From assembly GCF_017329615.1 (NCBI RefSeq), contig NZ_JAFMTW010000003.1:1-64000 (forward strand): DNA of 64,000 nt, in the 5' to 3' direction. How positions within the stretch are numbered: position 1 is the first letter of the stretch; each line of letters opens with the position of its first letter. The notes beneath the pieces were generated by a model, which saw nothing but the letters and a program-made list of their open reading frames with translations, ran no database searches and was not told the DNA's origin. Positions 47,403 to 55,703 of the stretch are shown one piece after another. The position numbers were made by a program, and so were the translations under genes. This DNA comes from Alicyclobacillus suci (GTDB lineage Bacteria; Bacillota; Bacilli; Alicyclobacillales; Alicyclobacillaceae).

Positions 47403-47661
47403 CGCCGTGTAGCGCAGCATATGCGCGCACGAGTTCTTCAATCAAATCGTCGCGCTCAATTCGCCGAATCGTATTGCGCGCGTCCAGATGGCTCGTGATA
47501 TAAGCCGGATCTCCGGAAATCAAATATCCCGCGATTTGGTAAATCGGATTGTAGCCTTTTTCCTTGAGCGCGCGATACGCCACTTGAAATGCTTGGCGCG
47601 CCTCAGCATTCTCTGATCTCGTTTCAAACCGCATCGTCTTGTCAAAATCGCGGCTGGTCAA
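47383..47661 (-). CDS. ireB: IreB family regulatory phosphoprotein (YrzL)
   Basis: A 92-residue DUF965 protein. The family core [20 protein letters not shown] and [20 protein letters not shown] is almost canonical. In enterococci IreB is a substrate of the PASTA kinase IreK in cephalosporin resistance; the role elsewhere is less clear. TTG 47661 has AGGTGG at six bases and gives the usual N-terminus; a start at 47688 is less likely. Confidence 0.94.
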   Translation of the reverse strand: MTSRDFDKTMRFETRSENAEARQAFQVAYRALKEKGYNPIYQIAGYLISGDPAYITSHLDARNTIRRIERDDLIEELVRAYAALHGDADSRG

Positions 47662-47720
47662 ACTGCGCCACCTCGCTCGTGCGTCCAAGAACGCTATACT
47701 TCCGCGTATCCTTCTTCTCT

Positions 47721-50363
47721 TTAAGCCCGTGTGTTTCCTGCGACAGACGAGACAATCTCCTCAACTTTTTCGATGGCCGCTGGCAATTTATCGGGATCCT
47801 TGGCACCAGCTTGTGCCATATCCGGGCGTCCGCCACCGCCGCCACCGGCGACAGCAGCCACTTCCTTGACGATTTGCCCTGCATGAAAACCTTTCGCTTG
47901 CAAGTCTTTCGAAACGGCAGCTACAAATTGCACTCTTTCATTGTGTACGGATCCTAGTACAACAATGTACGAAGGCTTGTCCGATTTCAACTCGTCCGCC
48001 AACTGGCGCAATCCATCCATGTCGATGTCCGACAGCGCGGCCCGAATTACCGGCACACCGGCAATCGTCTCGACACGGTCTTTCAACTCTCCGACGCGCG
48101 CGTGATTGAGCCGAGCTTTTGCAGAGTCGAGTTCGCGCTCAAGTTGTTTCACCTCGTCCAGGGTCCGGCTAATCCTATCCACTAGGTTCGACTCGCCTGC
48201 CTTGAGCAACGATGCCGCCTGTTCGATAATCTGTTTGCGCGCTGTGGCAAGCGCATAGGCGTGGCGACCCGTCACGGCCTCAATGCGGCGCGTCCCCGAC
48301 CCAATGCCTGTCTCCGAGACAATCAGGAATTGGCCAATCAAACCGGTCCGTTCAACGTGACAACCGCCACACAATTCGATACTATAATCACCTGCCTGAA
48401 CGACGCGCACGCGATTGCCATACTTCTCGCCAAACAGCGCCATTGCGCCCATCGCCTTTGCCGCGTCGATGTCCATTTCCTCAATGACCACGGCGTCGTC
48501 GCGCCAAATCACGGCATTCACACGCGTCTCGACATCCCGCAACTCTTCCTCCGTCAGCGGTCCGAAGTGCGAGAAATCAAAACGCAACCGTTCTGGCTCA
48601 ACCAACGATCCCGCCTGCGCCACGTGCGTCCCCAACACTTCTCGCAGCGCCTTGTGCAGCAGGTGTGTCGCCGTATGGTTTTTCACAGTGTCTTTGCGCA
48701 GTGAAGCATCGACAACTGCACGAACCGCGTCGCCCTGATGCAGCGTCCCATCGACCACGCGCACGGTATGCACATTTTGGCCATGCGGCGCCTTCTTGAC
48801 ATCAAGCACTTCCGCGCGCCCGGCGGGCCCAACCATTTCTCCTTTGTCCGCGACCTGACCGCCACTTTCCGCGTAAAACGGCGTCGTGTCGAGAATGACC
48901 TGAATCTCGTCACCGACACCCGCCCCGTCAATCCAGTCACCATCCCGGACGAGGCCGATAATTTCGGCGTCCACCGTGAGCTGTCCGTAGCCGACGAACG
49001 TCGACGGTGTGGTAAACGTCTCCAGAACACCGCGCTGACTGCTCATTCCCTCGTTCGTGTGACGAGCGGCGCGAGCGCGTTCCCGCTGTGCTTCGAGAGC
49101 CCGTTCGAATCCATCGCGATCAACCGTGAACCCAGACTCACTCGCAATTTCAACCGTCAAGTCGATAGGGAATCCGTAGGTATCGTACAACCGAAACGCG
49201 TCATCCCCGGAGATGACCGTCTGACCCGTCGCCTGCAAGGAGCCAATCACATCGGCCAAGAGCGCCTCCCCTTCAATCAGCGTCTCGTGGAACCGCTCTT
49301 CCTCGGTCTTCACCACGCGGGAAATCAACTGGCGCTTCTCGCGAATTTCGGGGTAATCCGCGCCCATAATCTCGTCCACCACATCGACGAGTTGATACAT
49401 AAACGGCTTTTCAATGCCCAAGCGACGACCACTGCGAACGGCGCGGCGCAGAAGGCGGCGAATAATGTAGCTGCGCCCCTCATTGCCCGGCAACACGCCA
49501 TCGCCAATCGCGAATGCGACCGTGCGAAGGTGGTCTGCTACGATTTTGAAGTGCACGTCGTCCTCTGAGCGCTGCCCGTACCTGCGGCCTGCCAATTCTC
49601 CAGTTTTGTCGATAATCGGGCGGAACAAATCCGTCTCAAAGTTATTAGGGACATCCTGTAGGACAGAAGCCAAGCGCTCCAACCCGCTGCCGGTGTCGAT
49701 GTTCTTCTTCGGCAGCGGTGTGTACTCGCCATCCGCCCCCTTGTTGTATTGCGTGAACACAAGATTCCAGATTTCCAAGTACCGGTCGCAGTCGCAGCCA
49801 GGTTGACACGTGTCCAAGCCGCAGCCGAACTGCTCGCCGCGATCGTAAAAAATCTCCGAACACGGCCCGCACGGCCCTTCGCCAATCTCCCAAAAGTTAT
49901 CTTCCTCGCCGCGGTAAATCCGCGCCTCAGGCAGCCCGACTTCGTTGTGCCAAATGTCAAAAGCCTCGTCATCGTTGACGTGAATGGTGACCGACAGGCG
50001 TTCCCCGTCCAGTTCCAATACCTCCGTCAAAAACGTCCACGCCCAGGTGATAGCCTCCCGCTTAAAGTAATCGCCAAACGAGAAGTTCCCCAACATCTCA
50101 AAGAACGTCTGGTGGCGCGCCGTGTGCCCGACCTCTTCAATGTCGTTGGTGCGAATACATTTTTGAGAATTGACAATCCGCGGATTTTCCGGGATCTCGC
50201 GCCCATCGAAATAAGGCTTCAAGGGCGCCATGCCAGCGTTGATCCAAAGTAGCGTCGGGTCATCATGCGGAACGAGGCTCGCGCTTGGAAAGATGCTGTG
50301 CCCGCGCTCGGCGTAAAATTCTTTAAACAGCCGCCGAATTTGTTGACCGGATAATGGCTTCAT
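47721..50363 (-). CDS. alaS: Alanyl-tRNA synthetase
   Basis: An 880-residue class II synthetase. The catalytic domain begins [20 protein letters not shown], followed by the GMAPLKPYF and RTNDIEEVG segments. A zinc-type cluster [12 protein letters not shown] lies near 190. The editing domain has [16 protein letters not shown] and [10 protein letters not shown]. The C-Ala domain with [14 protein letters not shown] ends the protein. ATG 50363 follows GAGGAGG. A T-box leader lies upstream, so expression should respond to uncharged tRNA-Ala. Confidence 0.97.
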   Translation of the reverse strand: MKPLSGQQIRRLFKEFYAERGHSIFPSASLVPHDDPTLLWINAGMAPLKPYFDGREIPENPRIVNSQKCIRTNDIEEVGHTARHQTFFEMLGNFSFGDYFKREAITWAWTFLTEVLELDGERLSVTIHVNDDEAFDIWHNEVGLPEARIYRGEEDNFWEIGEGPCGPCSEIFYDRGEQFGCGLDTCQPGCDCDRYLEIWNLVFTQYNKGADGEYTPLPKKNIDTGSGLERLASVLQDVPNNFETDLFRPIIDKTGELAGRRYGQRSEDDVHFKIVADHLRTVAFAIGDGVLPGNEGRSYIIRRLLRRAVRSGRRLGIEKPFMYQLVDVVDEIMGADYPEIREKRQLISRVVKTEEERFHETLIEGEALLADVIGSLQATGQTVISGDDAFRLYDTYGFPIDLTVEIASESGFTVDRDGFERALEAQRERARAARHTNEGMSSQRGVLETFTTPSTFVGYGQLTVDAEIIGLVRDGDWIDGAGVGDEIQVILDTTPFYAESGGQVADKGEMVGPAGRAEVLDVKKAPHGQNVHTVRVVDGTLHQGDAVRAVVDASLRKDTVKNHTATHLLHKALREVLGTHVAQAGSLVEPERLRFDFSHFGPLTEEELRDVETRVNAVIWRDDAVVIEEMDIDAAKAMGAMALFGEKYGNRVRVVQAGDYSIELCGGCHVERTGLIGQFLIVSETGIGSGTRRIEAVTGRHAYALATARKQIIEQAASLLKAGESNLVDRISRTLDEVKQLERELDSAKARLNHARVGELKDRVETIAGVPVIRAALSDIDMDGLRQLADELKSDKPSYIVVLGSVHNERVQFVAAVSKDLQAKGFHAGQIVKEVAAVAGGGGGGRPDMAQAGAKDPDKLPAAIEKVEEIVSSVAGNTRA

Positions 50364-50499
50364 CTCAGGTATCCTCCTCATGCCGCTCTTACAAAAACCT
50401 CTGTGATTTGCCGATATTGCTTCGTCGATATATCGAAACTGCAATGTGACGTTTGCGCGCCTGTACCGACAGGCGCTTGAGGCTCACACGCGCGATAAA

Positions 50500-50801
50500 C
50501 GCAAAAAAAGCCCTCATCCCAACAGGGACGAGAGCGCATTCTCTCGCGGTACCACCCTGGTTACAGCGCTTCGACGACTACGCCTTTACTCTTCCGTCCG
50601 TCGTATCTCGTCCCAGACGACGGTTCCATCCATCGCCTGACGCTGTCCCTCATCTCGCGGTAACGGGCGAACCCCGGCGTGGTTTCACACGCGCTTGGAA
50701 AGTAGCTTCGGCCGCCCCGCTTTGAGATGCCTTTCAGCCAAGGGCACCCTCTCTGCGCAAAGGGAAACGGCGTACTCGTTTTCCGCATCGCTTTCACATG
50801 T
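50500..50801 (-). promoter_or_regulatory. T-box leader of alaS
   Basis: The minus strand carries the T-box sequence AGGGTGGTACCGCG (50558-50545). It is followed by a 10-bp terminator stem (50534-50525 with 50520-50511) and a run of seven T. Upstream lies a Stem I with the AACGAGTA motif. A GCT in GAAGCTACTTTCC on the 3' side of Stem I is a plausible Ala specifier, but I have not folded it. Uncharged tRNA would favour antitermination. Confidence 0.92.
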
Positions 50802-50807
50802 GCCTGT

Positions 50808-50837
50808 ATTGTAGCGGTTGCGAGAGAAGCCTGTCAA
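50808..50837 (-). promoter_or_regulatory. Sigma-A promoter of the alaS leader
   Basis: TTGACA (50837-50832), 18-bp spacer, TACAAT (50813-50808) on the minus strand. The predicted transcript start near 50801 fits the T-box leader. The -35 abuts the end of the upstream permease gene. Confidence 0.85.
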
Positions 50838-50842
50838 ATCGC

Positions 50843-51910
50843 TCAGTCGTCGTCCGCTCTGTCGCGCGCCGCCCGCAAGTGCGTCCACACGACTTTGAGG
50901 ACAGCCAGGAGCGGAATGGCCACAACGAGGCCAAGCAACCCACCGAGTTCACCGCCAATAAGAAGGGCGGCGACGATGGCCATGGGGTGTAGCTTAAGGG
51001 TGCGTCCCATAATTTGCGGCGAAATCAAATTCCCCTCGCACTGCTGCACAATCACGTTGACAATCAGTACCTTGATGACCATCGCGGGGCTGACTGTAAA
51101 CGCCAAAAGCACTGCCGGCGCCGCGCCAATAAACGGCCCGAGATACGGAATGATGTCGGCTACCGCCAGAAAAATGGCGAGGAGCAGCGCGTACGGCATG
51201 CCGACAATGAGATAACCGATGAGCGCCAAAATGCCCAGGGCCAACATCACCAAAAACTGCCCGCGAATGTAGCTGCCAAGGGTCTGATCAATACTTATCA
51301 ACAAGTCGTGCACCTCGTGGCGACGCCCGCGCGGCACCAATCCGACGACGCCGCGGCCAATCGACCGGCCGTCTTTAAGCATATAGAACACGAGAAAGGG
51401 AACCAGCGCGACAATAAAAAGAATATTCACCGCACTGGAGATAAACGAAAACACATCAGACGCCCAGCCAACCAAGTTGCGTTCGACTTGATTCAAGGCG
51501 TTCTCGACGCCGACACGGACTGTGTCCGGGAGATATTGTTTTCGGCTGTTCACCATGTCTATCCAGTGATTGACCTGCTCAACCATTCCCGGCATGTTGG
51601 TCACCAATTGTGTGACTTGTCGCGTGATGATGGGAACCGTGTTAAGAACAGCCACGGTGACAATGAGCGCAAACGTGCAATAGATGAGCAACACCGCGAC
51701 GCCGCGGGGCACCCGACGGCGATGCAGCAAATCAACCAAAGGCTGCAGGACGTAACTGACAATGAGCGATGCGACAAACGGGTAAATGACCGCGCTCAGC
51801 ACACTCCAGATATCTGTGAAGAATCCACGTAAGAGACCTATCAAATACACGCACAATAACGTCAAAAAAATGGACAGTGTCGCCCGGAAATAACGGCTCG
51901 TGGGCCACAT
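50843..51910 (-). CDS. AI-2E family transporter (YrrI)
   Basis: A 355-residue polytopic protein with about eight hydrophobic segments. Family features include IISSAVNILFIVALVPFLVFYMLKD-like helices (residues about 150-190), GYLIVGMPYALLL and PYLGPFIGAAPAVLLAF. Members export or exchange small molecules or ions; most have no known substrate. ATG 51910 follows GGAGGAGG. Position upstream of alaS matches B. subtilis yrrI. Confidence 0.9.
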   Translation of the reverse strand: MWPTSRYFRATLSIFLTLLCVYLIGLLRGFFTDIWSVLSAVIYPFVASLIVSYVLQPLVDLLHRRRVPRGVAVLLIYCTFALIVTVAVLNTVPIITRQVTQLVTNMPGMVEQVNHWIDMVNSRKQYLPDTVRVGVENALNQVERNLVGWASDVFSFISSAVNILFIVALVPFLVFYMLKDGRSIGRGVVGLVPRGRRHEVHDLLISIDQTLGSYIRGQFLVMLALGILALIGYLIVGMPYALLLAIFLAVADIIPYLGPFIGAAPAVLLAFTVSPAMVIKVLIVNVIVQQCEGNLISPQIMGRTLKLHPMAIVAALLIGGELGGLLGLVVAIPLLAVLKVVWTHLRAARDRADDD

Positions 51911-52144
51911 GGTGCGACCTCCTCCAGTGACGATGGTTCATTCGTGACGCCTGCTGCCTCTGTGGCGGACAGGCAGTACAAGTTCTTCACAGTATATGCA
52001 ACAAAACGCCTCCTCATTTATCCAATTCCCAAAGACCCAGACACAAACGAGTCGGCGTAATGCGACGCGCTTGTCAGGTCATTTATAAGGTCTTTGGCTA
52101 CCAAGCTTCAGTCATCTCCGTGCCAGCCAAGCGGGTCGGTCCAC

Positions 52145-52174
52145 TTTACGCACCGCGTGGCACTTCTTTATACT
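52145..52174 (+). promoter_or_regulatory. Candidate promoter of the crcB pair
   Basis: TTTACG (52145-52150), 18-bp spacer, TATACT (52169-52174). The 357 bp between 51911 and 52267 hold no other gene I can support, and no fluoride-riboswitch core is visible. Confidence 0.45.
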
Positions 52175-52267
52175 TAGGGATACTTACTTCGGCGTCCTCG
52201 ACCCGTCTGGAAATGGCTGTCGGACAAGTCCCGGATACCCGGATATCTAGGAAGGAGGTTTTGGGCA

Positions 52268-52672
52268 ATGGCATATATCGCTGTGGCGATAGGTGGGTTT
52301 CTCGGGGCCATTCTTCGGTATGGCGTGAGCGAGTGGCTGGGGACCCTGAATGGCCTCAATATTGCTACGCTCATCAGCAACTGGTCAGGCTGCTTCGTTC
52401 TGGGGTGGCTCAACACGATATCGGGTCAGTTTCTGCCCCTGTCACCGAACGTCCGCCTAGGGATAGGGACAGGCTTCATTGGCGCGTTCACGACCTTTTC
52501 TACGTTTACCATTGACGCCTGGAAGCTGTATCAAAATGGACAAGTCCTCACGTCACTCGGGTACATCCTACTCTCTGTCGTCGGCGGCCTCATCTGGTCT
52601 TATTTTGGTTATCTACTCGCAAAGCTGCACATGCATTGGCTGGAACGCGGGCGCGGAGGTATGGCGCGATGA
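52268..52672 (+). CDS. crcB: Fluoride channel CrcB/Fluc, first subunit
   Basis: A 134-residue membrane protein with four helices. It has GGFLGAILRYGVSEW, the conserved Asn in ISNWSGCFVLGWL and the Phe-rich FTTFSTFTIDAW loop that lines the fluoride pathway. GGAAGGAGG precedes the ATG. It overlaps the second crcB by four bases (ATGA). Paired crcB genes typically encode a heterodimer of opposite topology. Confidence 0.94.
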   Translation: MAYIAVAIGGFLGAILRYGVSEWLGTLNGLNIATLISNWSGCFVLGWLNTISGQFLPLSPNVRLGIGTGFIGAFTTFSTFTIDAWKLYQNGQVLTSLGYILLSVVGGLIWSYFGYLLAKLHMHWLERGRGGMAR

Positions 52673-53046
52673 ATTGGTTGCTTGTCGGAATTGGCGGCAT
52701 GATTGGCGCGCTTCTTCGCTATCAGGTGACACGCTTTATCAACACCCGATTTGACATTCAGTTTCCGTATCCCACCCTCATCATCAACATTACCGGCTCA
52801 TTTTTACTCGGCTGGTTTACGCGCGACTTACACGCCTATTTGCCAAGCCTCGGATCTGCCCCCATGCTGATACTTGGCATCGGCGTCTGCGGCGCATACA
52901 CGACGTTTTCGACCTTTTCGTATGAAGCGGTGAGCCTCTTTCGCGAACAGCGCGAATGGACCGCCATCGCCTATATACTCATCTCCTGTATCGGGGGATT
53001 TGCAGCTTCGGCAATCGGATTATACGGTTTACCTGCGGCCCGGTGA
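52669..53046 (+). CDS. crcB: Fluoride channel CrcB/Fluc, second subunit
   Basis: A 125-residue paralogue of the previous gene. Motifs are GGMIGALLRYQVTRF, LIINITGSFLLGWF and GAYTTFSTFSYEAV. ATG 52669 lies after GGAGGT within the end of the first crcB. Expected to assemble with the first subunit as an antiparallel dual-topology dimer exporting fluoride. Confidence 0.94.
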   Translation: MNWLLVGIGGMIGALLRYQVTRFINTRFDIQFPYPTLIINITGSFLLGWFTRDLHAYLPSLGSAPMLILGIGVCGAYTTFSTFSYEAVSLFREQREWTAIAYILISCIGGFAASAIGLYGLPAAR

Positions 53047-53115
53047 ACAAAACAAAATAGGCCACTGATCTTCACGCATCAGCAGCCAGAAAGAACGCAA
53101 TATCACGTATACCGT

Positions 53116-53304
53116 TTATGCACCTGTACCGAACTCAAGCTCGTCCGCAACATTTTCACTGACGACGAGTGAACCATCTTCCGCCACATCGTACACTCGA
53201 ACCTCTTCGCCCGCGACGTTAAATTCTTTAAAACAACTCCAACAGTAGTATTGGTTCGCGCCAATCTTGCCGATATCCCGACTTGTACAGTTTGGACACC
53301 TCAT
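53116..53304 (-). CDS. Small zinc-ribbon protein
   Basis: A 62-residue protein with two CxxC pairs, CPNC near the start and CWSC at about residues 21-24, making a likely four-Cys zinc ribbon. An acidic C-terminal part (VAEDGSLVVSENVADELEFG) follows. GGGGAGGATTCC precedes the ATG. Similar small ribbons are common in Bacillales without a defined function. It may be co-transcribed with nothing visible. Confidence 0.7.
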   Translation of the reverse strand: MRCPNCTSRDIGKIGANQYYCWSCFKEFNVAGEEVRVYDVAEDGSLVVSENVADELEFGTGA

Positions 53305-53589
53305 GTGGAATCCTCCCCTTCATCTATTCATTTGGACGTACTCGGTGACGACTGGTTCCTCGTTAAGAAGTATTACGAACACAGCATGCCCGAAGACTTC
53401 TCCTCACAAACCAAATAATGAGAAAAATACAACATTCCATTCACGAGCTCAATATTTTTGATCCCGAAATACAAACCAAAAACCTGCCCATCGTAATCGT
53501 AACCCTCCCGACAGACCATTGCAATGCAGAAACTGGATAAGTGAATGAAAGCCACTTACGAAACATCACAAACGAGACTGTACTCGCAG
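53305..53589. other. AT-rich intergenic island with a possible 60-codon remnant
   Basis: This 285-bp stretch is visibly more AT-rich than its neighbours. A 60-codon minus-strand frame (53373-53555) includes GYDYDGQVFGLYFGIKNIEL and has protein-like composition. It has no good ribosome-binding site and no family I know. It may be a gene remnant. In many Bacillota mnmA follows the cysteine desulfurase gene here; it is missing. Confidence 0.4.
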
Positions 53590-54720
53590 TTAAGGGAGAA
53601 GTGCCTCAACTGTACTGCACACGATATCTGCCGCCTGCAGAATGTCGTCGTCCGTCAAATCGTCACTGAAACTGAAGCGCACGACTTCGTTCAAGTGCTC
53701 CGTCTGGCCAATCGCCTCAATGACATGGCTAGGCTGTAGACTGCCAGCTGTACATGCTGATCCGGCCGACGCCGCCACCCCTGCCAAATCAAGCCGCATC
53801 AACAGCGTATCGTTTCGCACCCCGGGGAATGCCACAGACAGAATCGTCGGCGCGCCGTCACGCGGGCTGATTCTCACGACGCGACACCGCTTGGCGATGG
53901 CATCGAAAAAGAGCTGATACAAATGCTGCAAGTGGTCAACTCGACGCTCAAAATTCGTCGTCATTGCATCCACCGCAGCGCCAAAGCCGACAATCCCAGC
54001 CACGTTTTCCGTGCCGCCGCGGCGACGGGCCTCCTGTTGACCGCCGTACAACATCGGCCGCCAGGGGATGTCCTTGCGCAGATAGAGCGCTCCGATGCCC
54101 TTCGGGCCATGAATTTTATGCGCAGAGAAAGTCGCCATATCCACCGGCCACTGCGCAAGCGGCTGGGCAATCACCGGCAGTGCCTGAACCATGTCAGAAT
54201 GGACGAGAACGGACGGATCTACTGCCTTAATTGCCTGAACGATCTCCGCAATCGGCTCAACGGTCCCAATCTCGTTATTCACCGCCATAACGCTCACGAC
54301 ACACGTATCCTCGCGCAGCGCGGCAACCACATCATCCACTCGAACGCGCCCGTCGCGATCGACAGGCAGCACCGTCACCTCAGCGCCAATCGACTGCAAA
54401 AAGTCGAGCGTGTGCAAGACAGCATGATGTTCCACTGCAGAGGTGATGATATGGCGCTTTGTCTCGCGACGAGCCAGATAGGCACCCGTGAGCGCACTGG
54501 CATCCGCCTCCGTCCCGCCACTCGTAAAGATGATGTCGCGCGGGCTGCATCCAAGCCAAGCGGCAATCCGGCGGCGGGCGCTATCCACAGCCTGGCGCGC
54601 TTGCCGACCGACCTGGTGAATACTCGACGGATTTCCGTACTGCCCCTCCAAAAACGGCACCATCGCCGCCCGAACACACTCCGACACCCGAGTCGTCGCC
54701 GCGTTGTCCAAATAAATCAT
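53590..54720 (-). CDS. Cysteine desulfurase (NifS/IscS family, YrvO-like)
   Basis: A 376-residue PLP enzyme that takes sulfur from cysteine for tRNA thiolation and Fe-S clusters. The start MIYLDNAATT and VEHHAV are typical, with the PLP lysine K202 in FSAHKIHGPKG and the catalytic C323 in SAGSACTAG. It follows a CymR-like regulator, as in B. subtilis cymR-yrvO. The usual partner mnmA is not downstream, so the acceptor cannot be told from context. Confidence 0.92.
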   Translation of the reverse strand: MIYLDNAATTRVSECVRAAMVPFLEGQYGNPSSIHQVGRQARQAVDSARRRIAAWLGCSPRDIIFTSGGTEADASALTGAYLARRETKRHIITSAVEHHAVLHTLDFLQSIGAEVTVLPVDRDGRVRVDDVVAALREDTCVVSVMAVNNEIGTVEPIAEIVQAIKAVDPSVLVHSDMVQALPVIAQPLAQWPVDMATFSAHKIHGPKGIGALYLRKDIPWRPMLYGGQQEARRRGGTENVAGIVGFGAAVDAMTTNFERRVDHLQHLYQLFFDAIAKRCRVVRISPRDGAPTILSVAFPGVRNDTLLMRLDLAGVAASAGSACTAGSLQPSHVIEAIGQTEHLNEVVRFSFSDDLTDDDILQAADIVCSTVEALLP

Positions 54721-54812
54721 GCGTTCTCGTCTCCATTCCTAACACGCGTGGGGCGGGCAGGCATCCAACCTTCCGTTGTCCTCCCCTTTGGCCCTCGGCG
54801 CACTGTCGCGCA

Positions 54813-55223
54813 TCAAATATAAAACATAAACCCGTGCTCATCGCCCATTCGCATCTCAACCAAATCCTGAAGCGTGACGTCCTCAAGGACATCCGTGATG
54901 GCCTTGCGCAAACGTGCCCATAGCGCATCCAAGCCGTCATCAAAGTCCTCATCGACAATGGTGATAGGTCCTTCCAGTGTCAAGATGATATCTTTCACCA
55001 CGATTTCTTGAGGATTCTTCGCCAACACATACCCACCATAAGCCCCGCGAATACTCCGTACAAATCCCGCATTGCGAAGTGGGGCAATCAATTGTTCCAG
55101 ATAGTGCTCGGACAATTTCTGGCGTTCGGCAATCGATTTCAAGGAAATAGGGCTGTCCGAACCTTGCTGTGCAAGATCGACAAGCAGCATCAGGCCATAG
55201 CGGCCCTTCGTAGATATTTTCAA
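54813..55223 (-). CDS. cymR: Rrf2 family regulator, CymR-like
   Basis: A 136-residue winged-helix protein beginning MKISTKGRYGLMLLVDLAQQ, with SIAERQKLSEHYLEQLIAPL and the wing GAYGGYVLAK. It has no cysteine at all, so it cannot hold an Fe-S cluster like IscR. That fits CymR, the master repressor of cysteine metabolism, which acts with CysK. TTG 55223 follows GGGGGAA. Its position before a cysteine desulfurase matches B. subtilis. Confidence 0.88.
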   Translation of the reverse strand: MKISTKGRYGLMLLVDLAQQGSDSPISLKSIAERQKLSEHYLEQLIAPLRNAGFVRSIRGAYGGYVLAKNPQEIVVKDIILTLEGPITIVDEDFDDGLDALWARLRKAITDVLEDVTLQDLVEMRMGDEHGFMFYI

Positions 55224-55271
55224 GCCGTTCCCCCGCAATCATGATTTAATCCCAGTCGTTTACTCAACATT

Positions 55272-55280
55272 ATTATAACA
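55272..55280 (-). promoter_or_regulatory. Extended -10 promoter of cymR
   Basis: TGTTATAAT on the minus strand, an extended -10 (TGn + TATAAT, -10 at 55277-55272), about 50 bp before the cymR start. No good -35 is seen at the expected distance. Confidence 0.55.
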
Positions 55281-55378
55281 AAAAGCTTGCACCCGAAAAG
55301 ACGCGCTTCAAAACATGCGTGATGGCGTCCCAGAACCACCCTTAGTCCACAACTCCCCTGCGTATCGCGACCATATGT

Positions 55379-55410
55379 AAAAAGCGCGATATCCTGTCTG
55401 GATATCGCGC
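55379..55410 (-). terminator. Terminator of the 6S RNA transcript
   Basis: GCGCGATATCC and GGATATCGCGC pair perfectly (55384-55394 with 55400-55410) around a five-base loop; TTTTT follows on the minus strand. Confidence 0.92.
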
Positions 55411-55620
55411 AACTCATTCATCTCAGCGGCGCCCCGCAATTGCCGTGCAACCCAAGGTTTTGATCCTGCTCGCGCAGGTGGGTGTCCTGCCCAAGGAGGT
55501 CTCGTGTCCTGACCAGCAGGCGTACGTTACAGTCCCCGGTGACGTCCGGACTCCCTATCAAAAAGGTGTTGGAACAAAACACTGCGGGCTGTCACCAACA
55601 CCGCAGGGCGTCGTTTTGTT
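55411..55620 (-). ncRNA. ssrS: Probable 6S RNA
   Basis: A non-coding minus-strand transcript of about 195-210 nt with its own promoter and terminator, next to aspS, the locus of a 6S RNA (bsrA) in B. subtilis. The ends pair: GACGCCCTGCGG near the 5' end with TTGCGGGGCGCC near the 3' end, giving the closing stem. A largely unpaired middle and a long terminal stem-loop region are consistent with the 6S fold that mimics an open promoter and binds sigma-A RNA polymerase. I have not run a covariance model. Confidence 0.72.
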
Positions 55621-55626
55621 AGTCTT

Positions 55627-55656
55627 ATGTTAACACGCTCACCCATCCGTTGACAA
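55627..55656 (-). promoter_or_regulatory. Sigma-A promoter of the 6S RNA
   Basis: TTGTCA (55656-55651), 18-bp spacer, TAACAT (55632-55627) on the minus strand, placing the start near 55620. Confidence 0.75.
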
Positions 55657-55703
55657 GGTGCGACGCACCAGCCACCAACAAACGAAGGGCAGGCGCCGGT
55701 TCG

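Noticed and set aside
48738..49568. 276-codon open frame on the plus strand
   Set aside because: Shadow of alaS without any recognisable domain.
52000..52267. Fluoride riboswitch upstream of crcB
   Set aside because: The conserved core and pseudoknot sequence of the crcB motif could not be found.
53047..53110. Terminator after the second crcB
   Set aside because: Only a short CTGAT/ATCAG stem is visible and no T-run follows.
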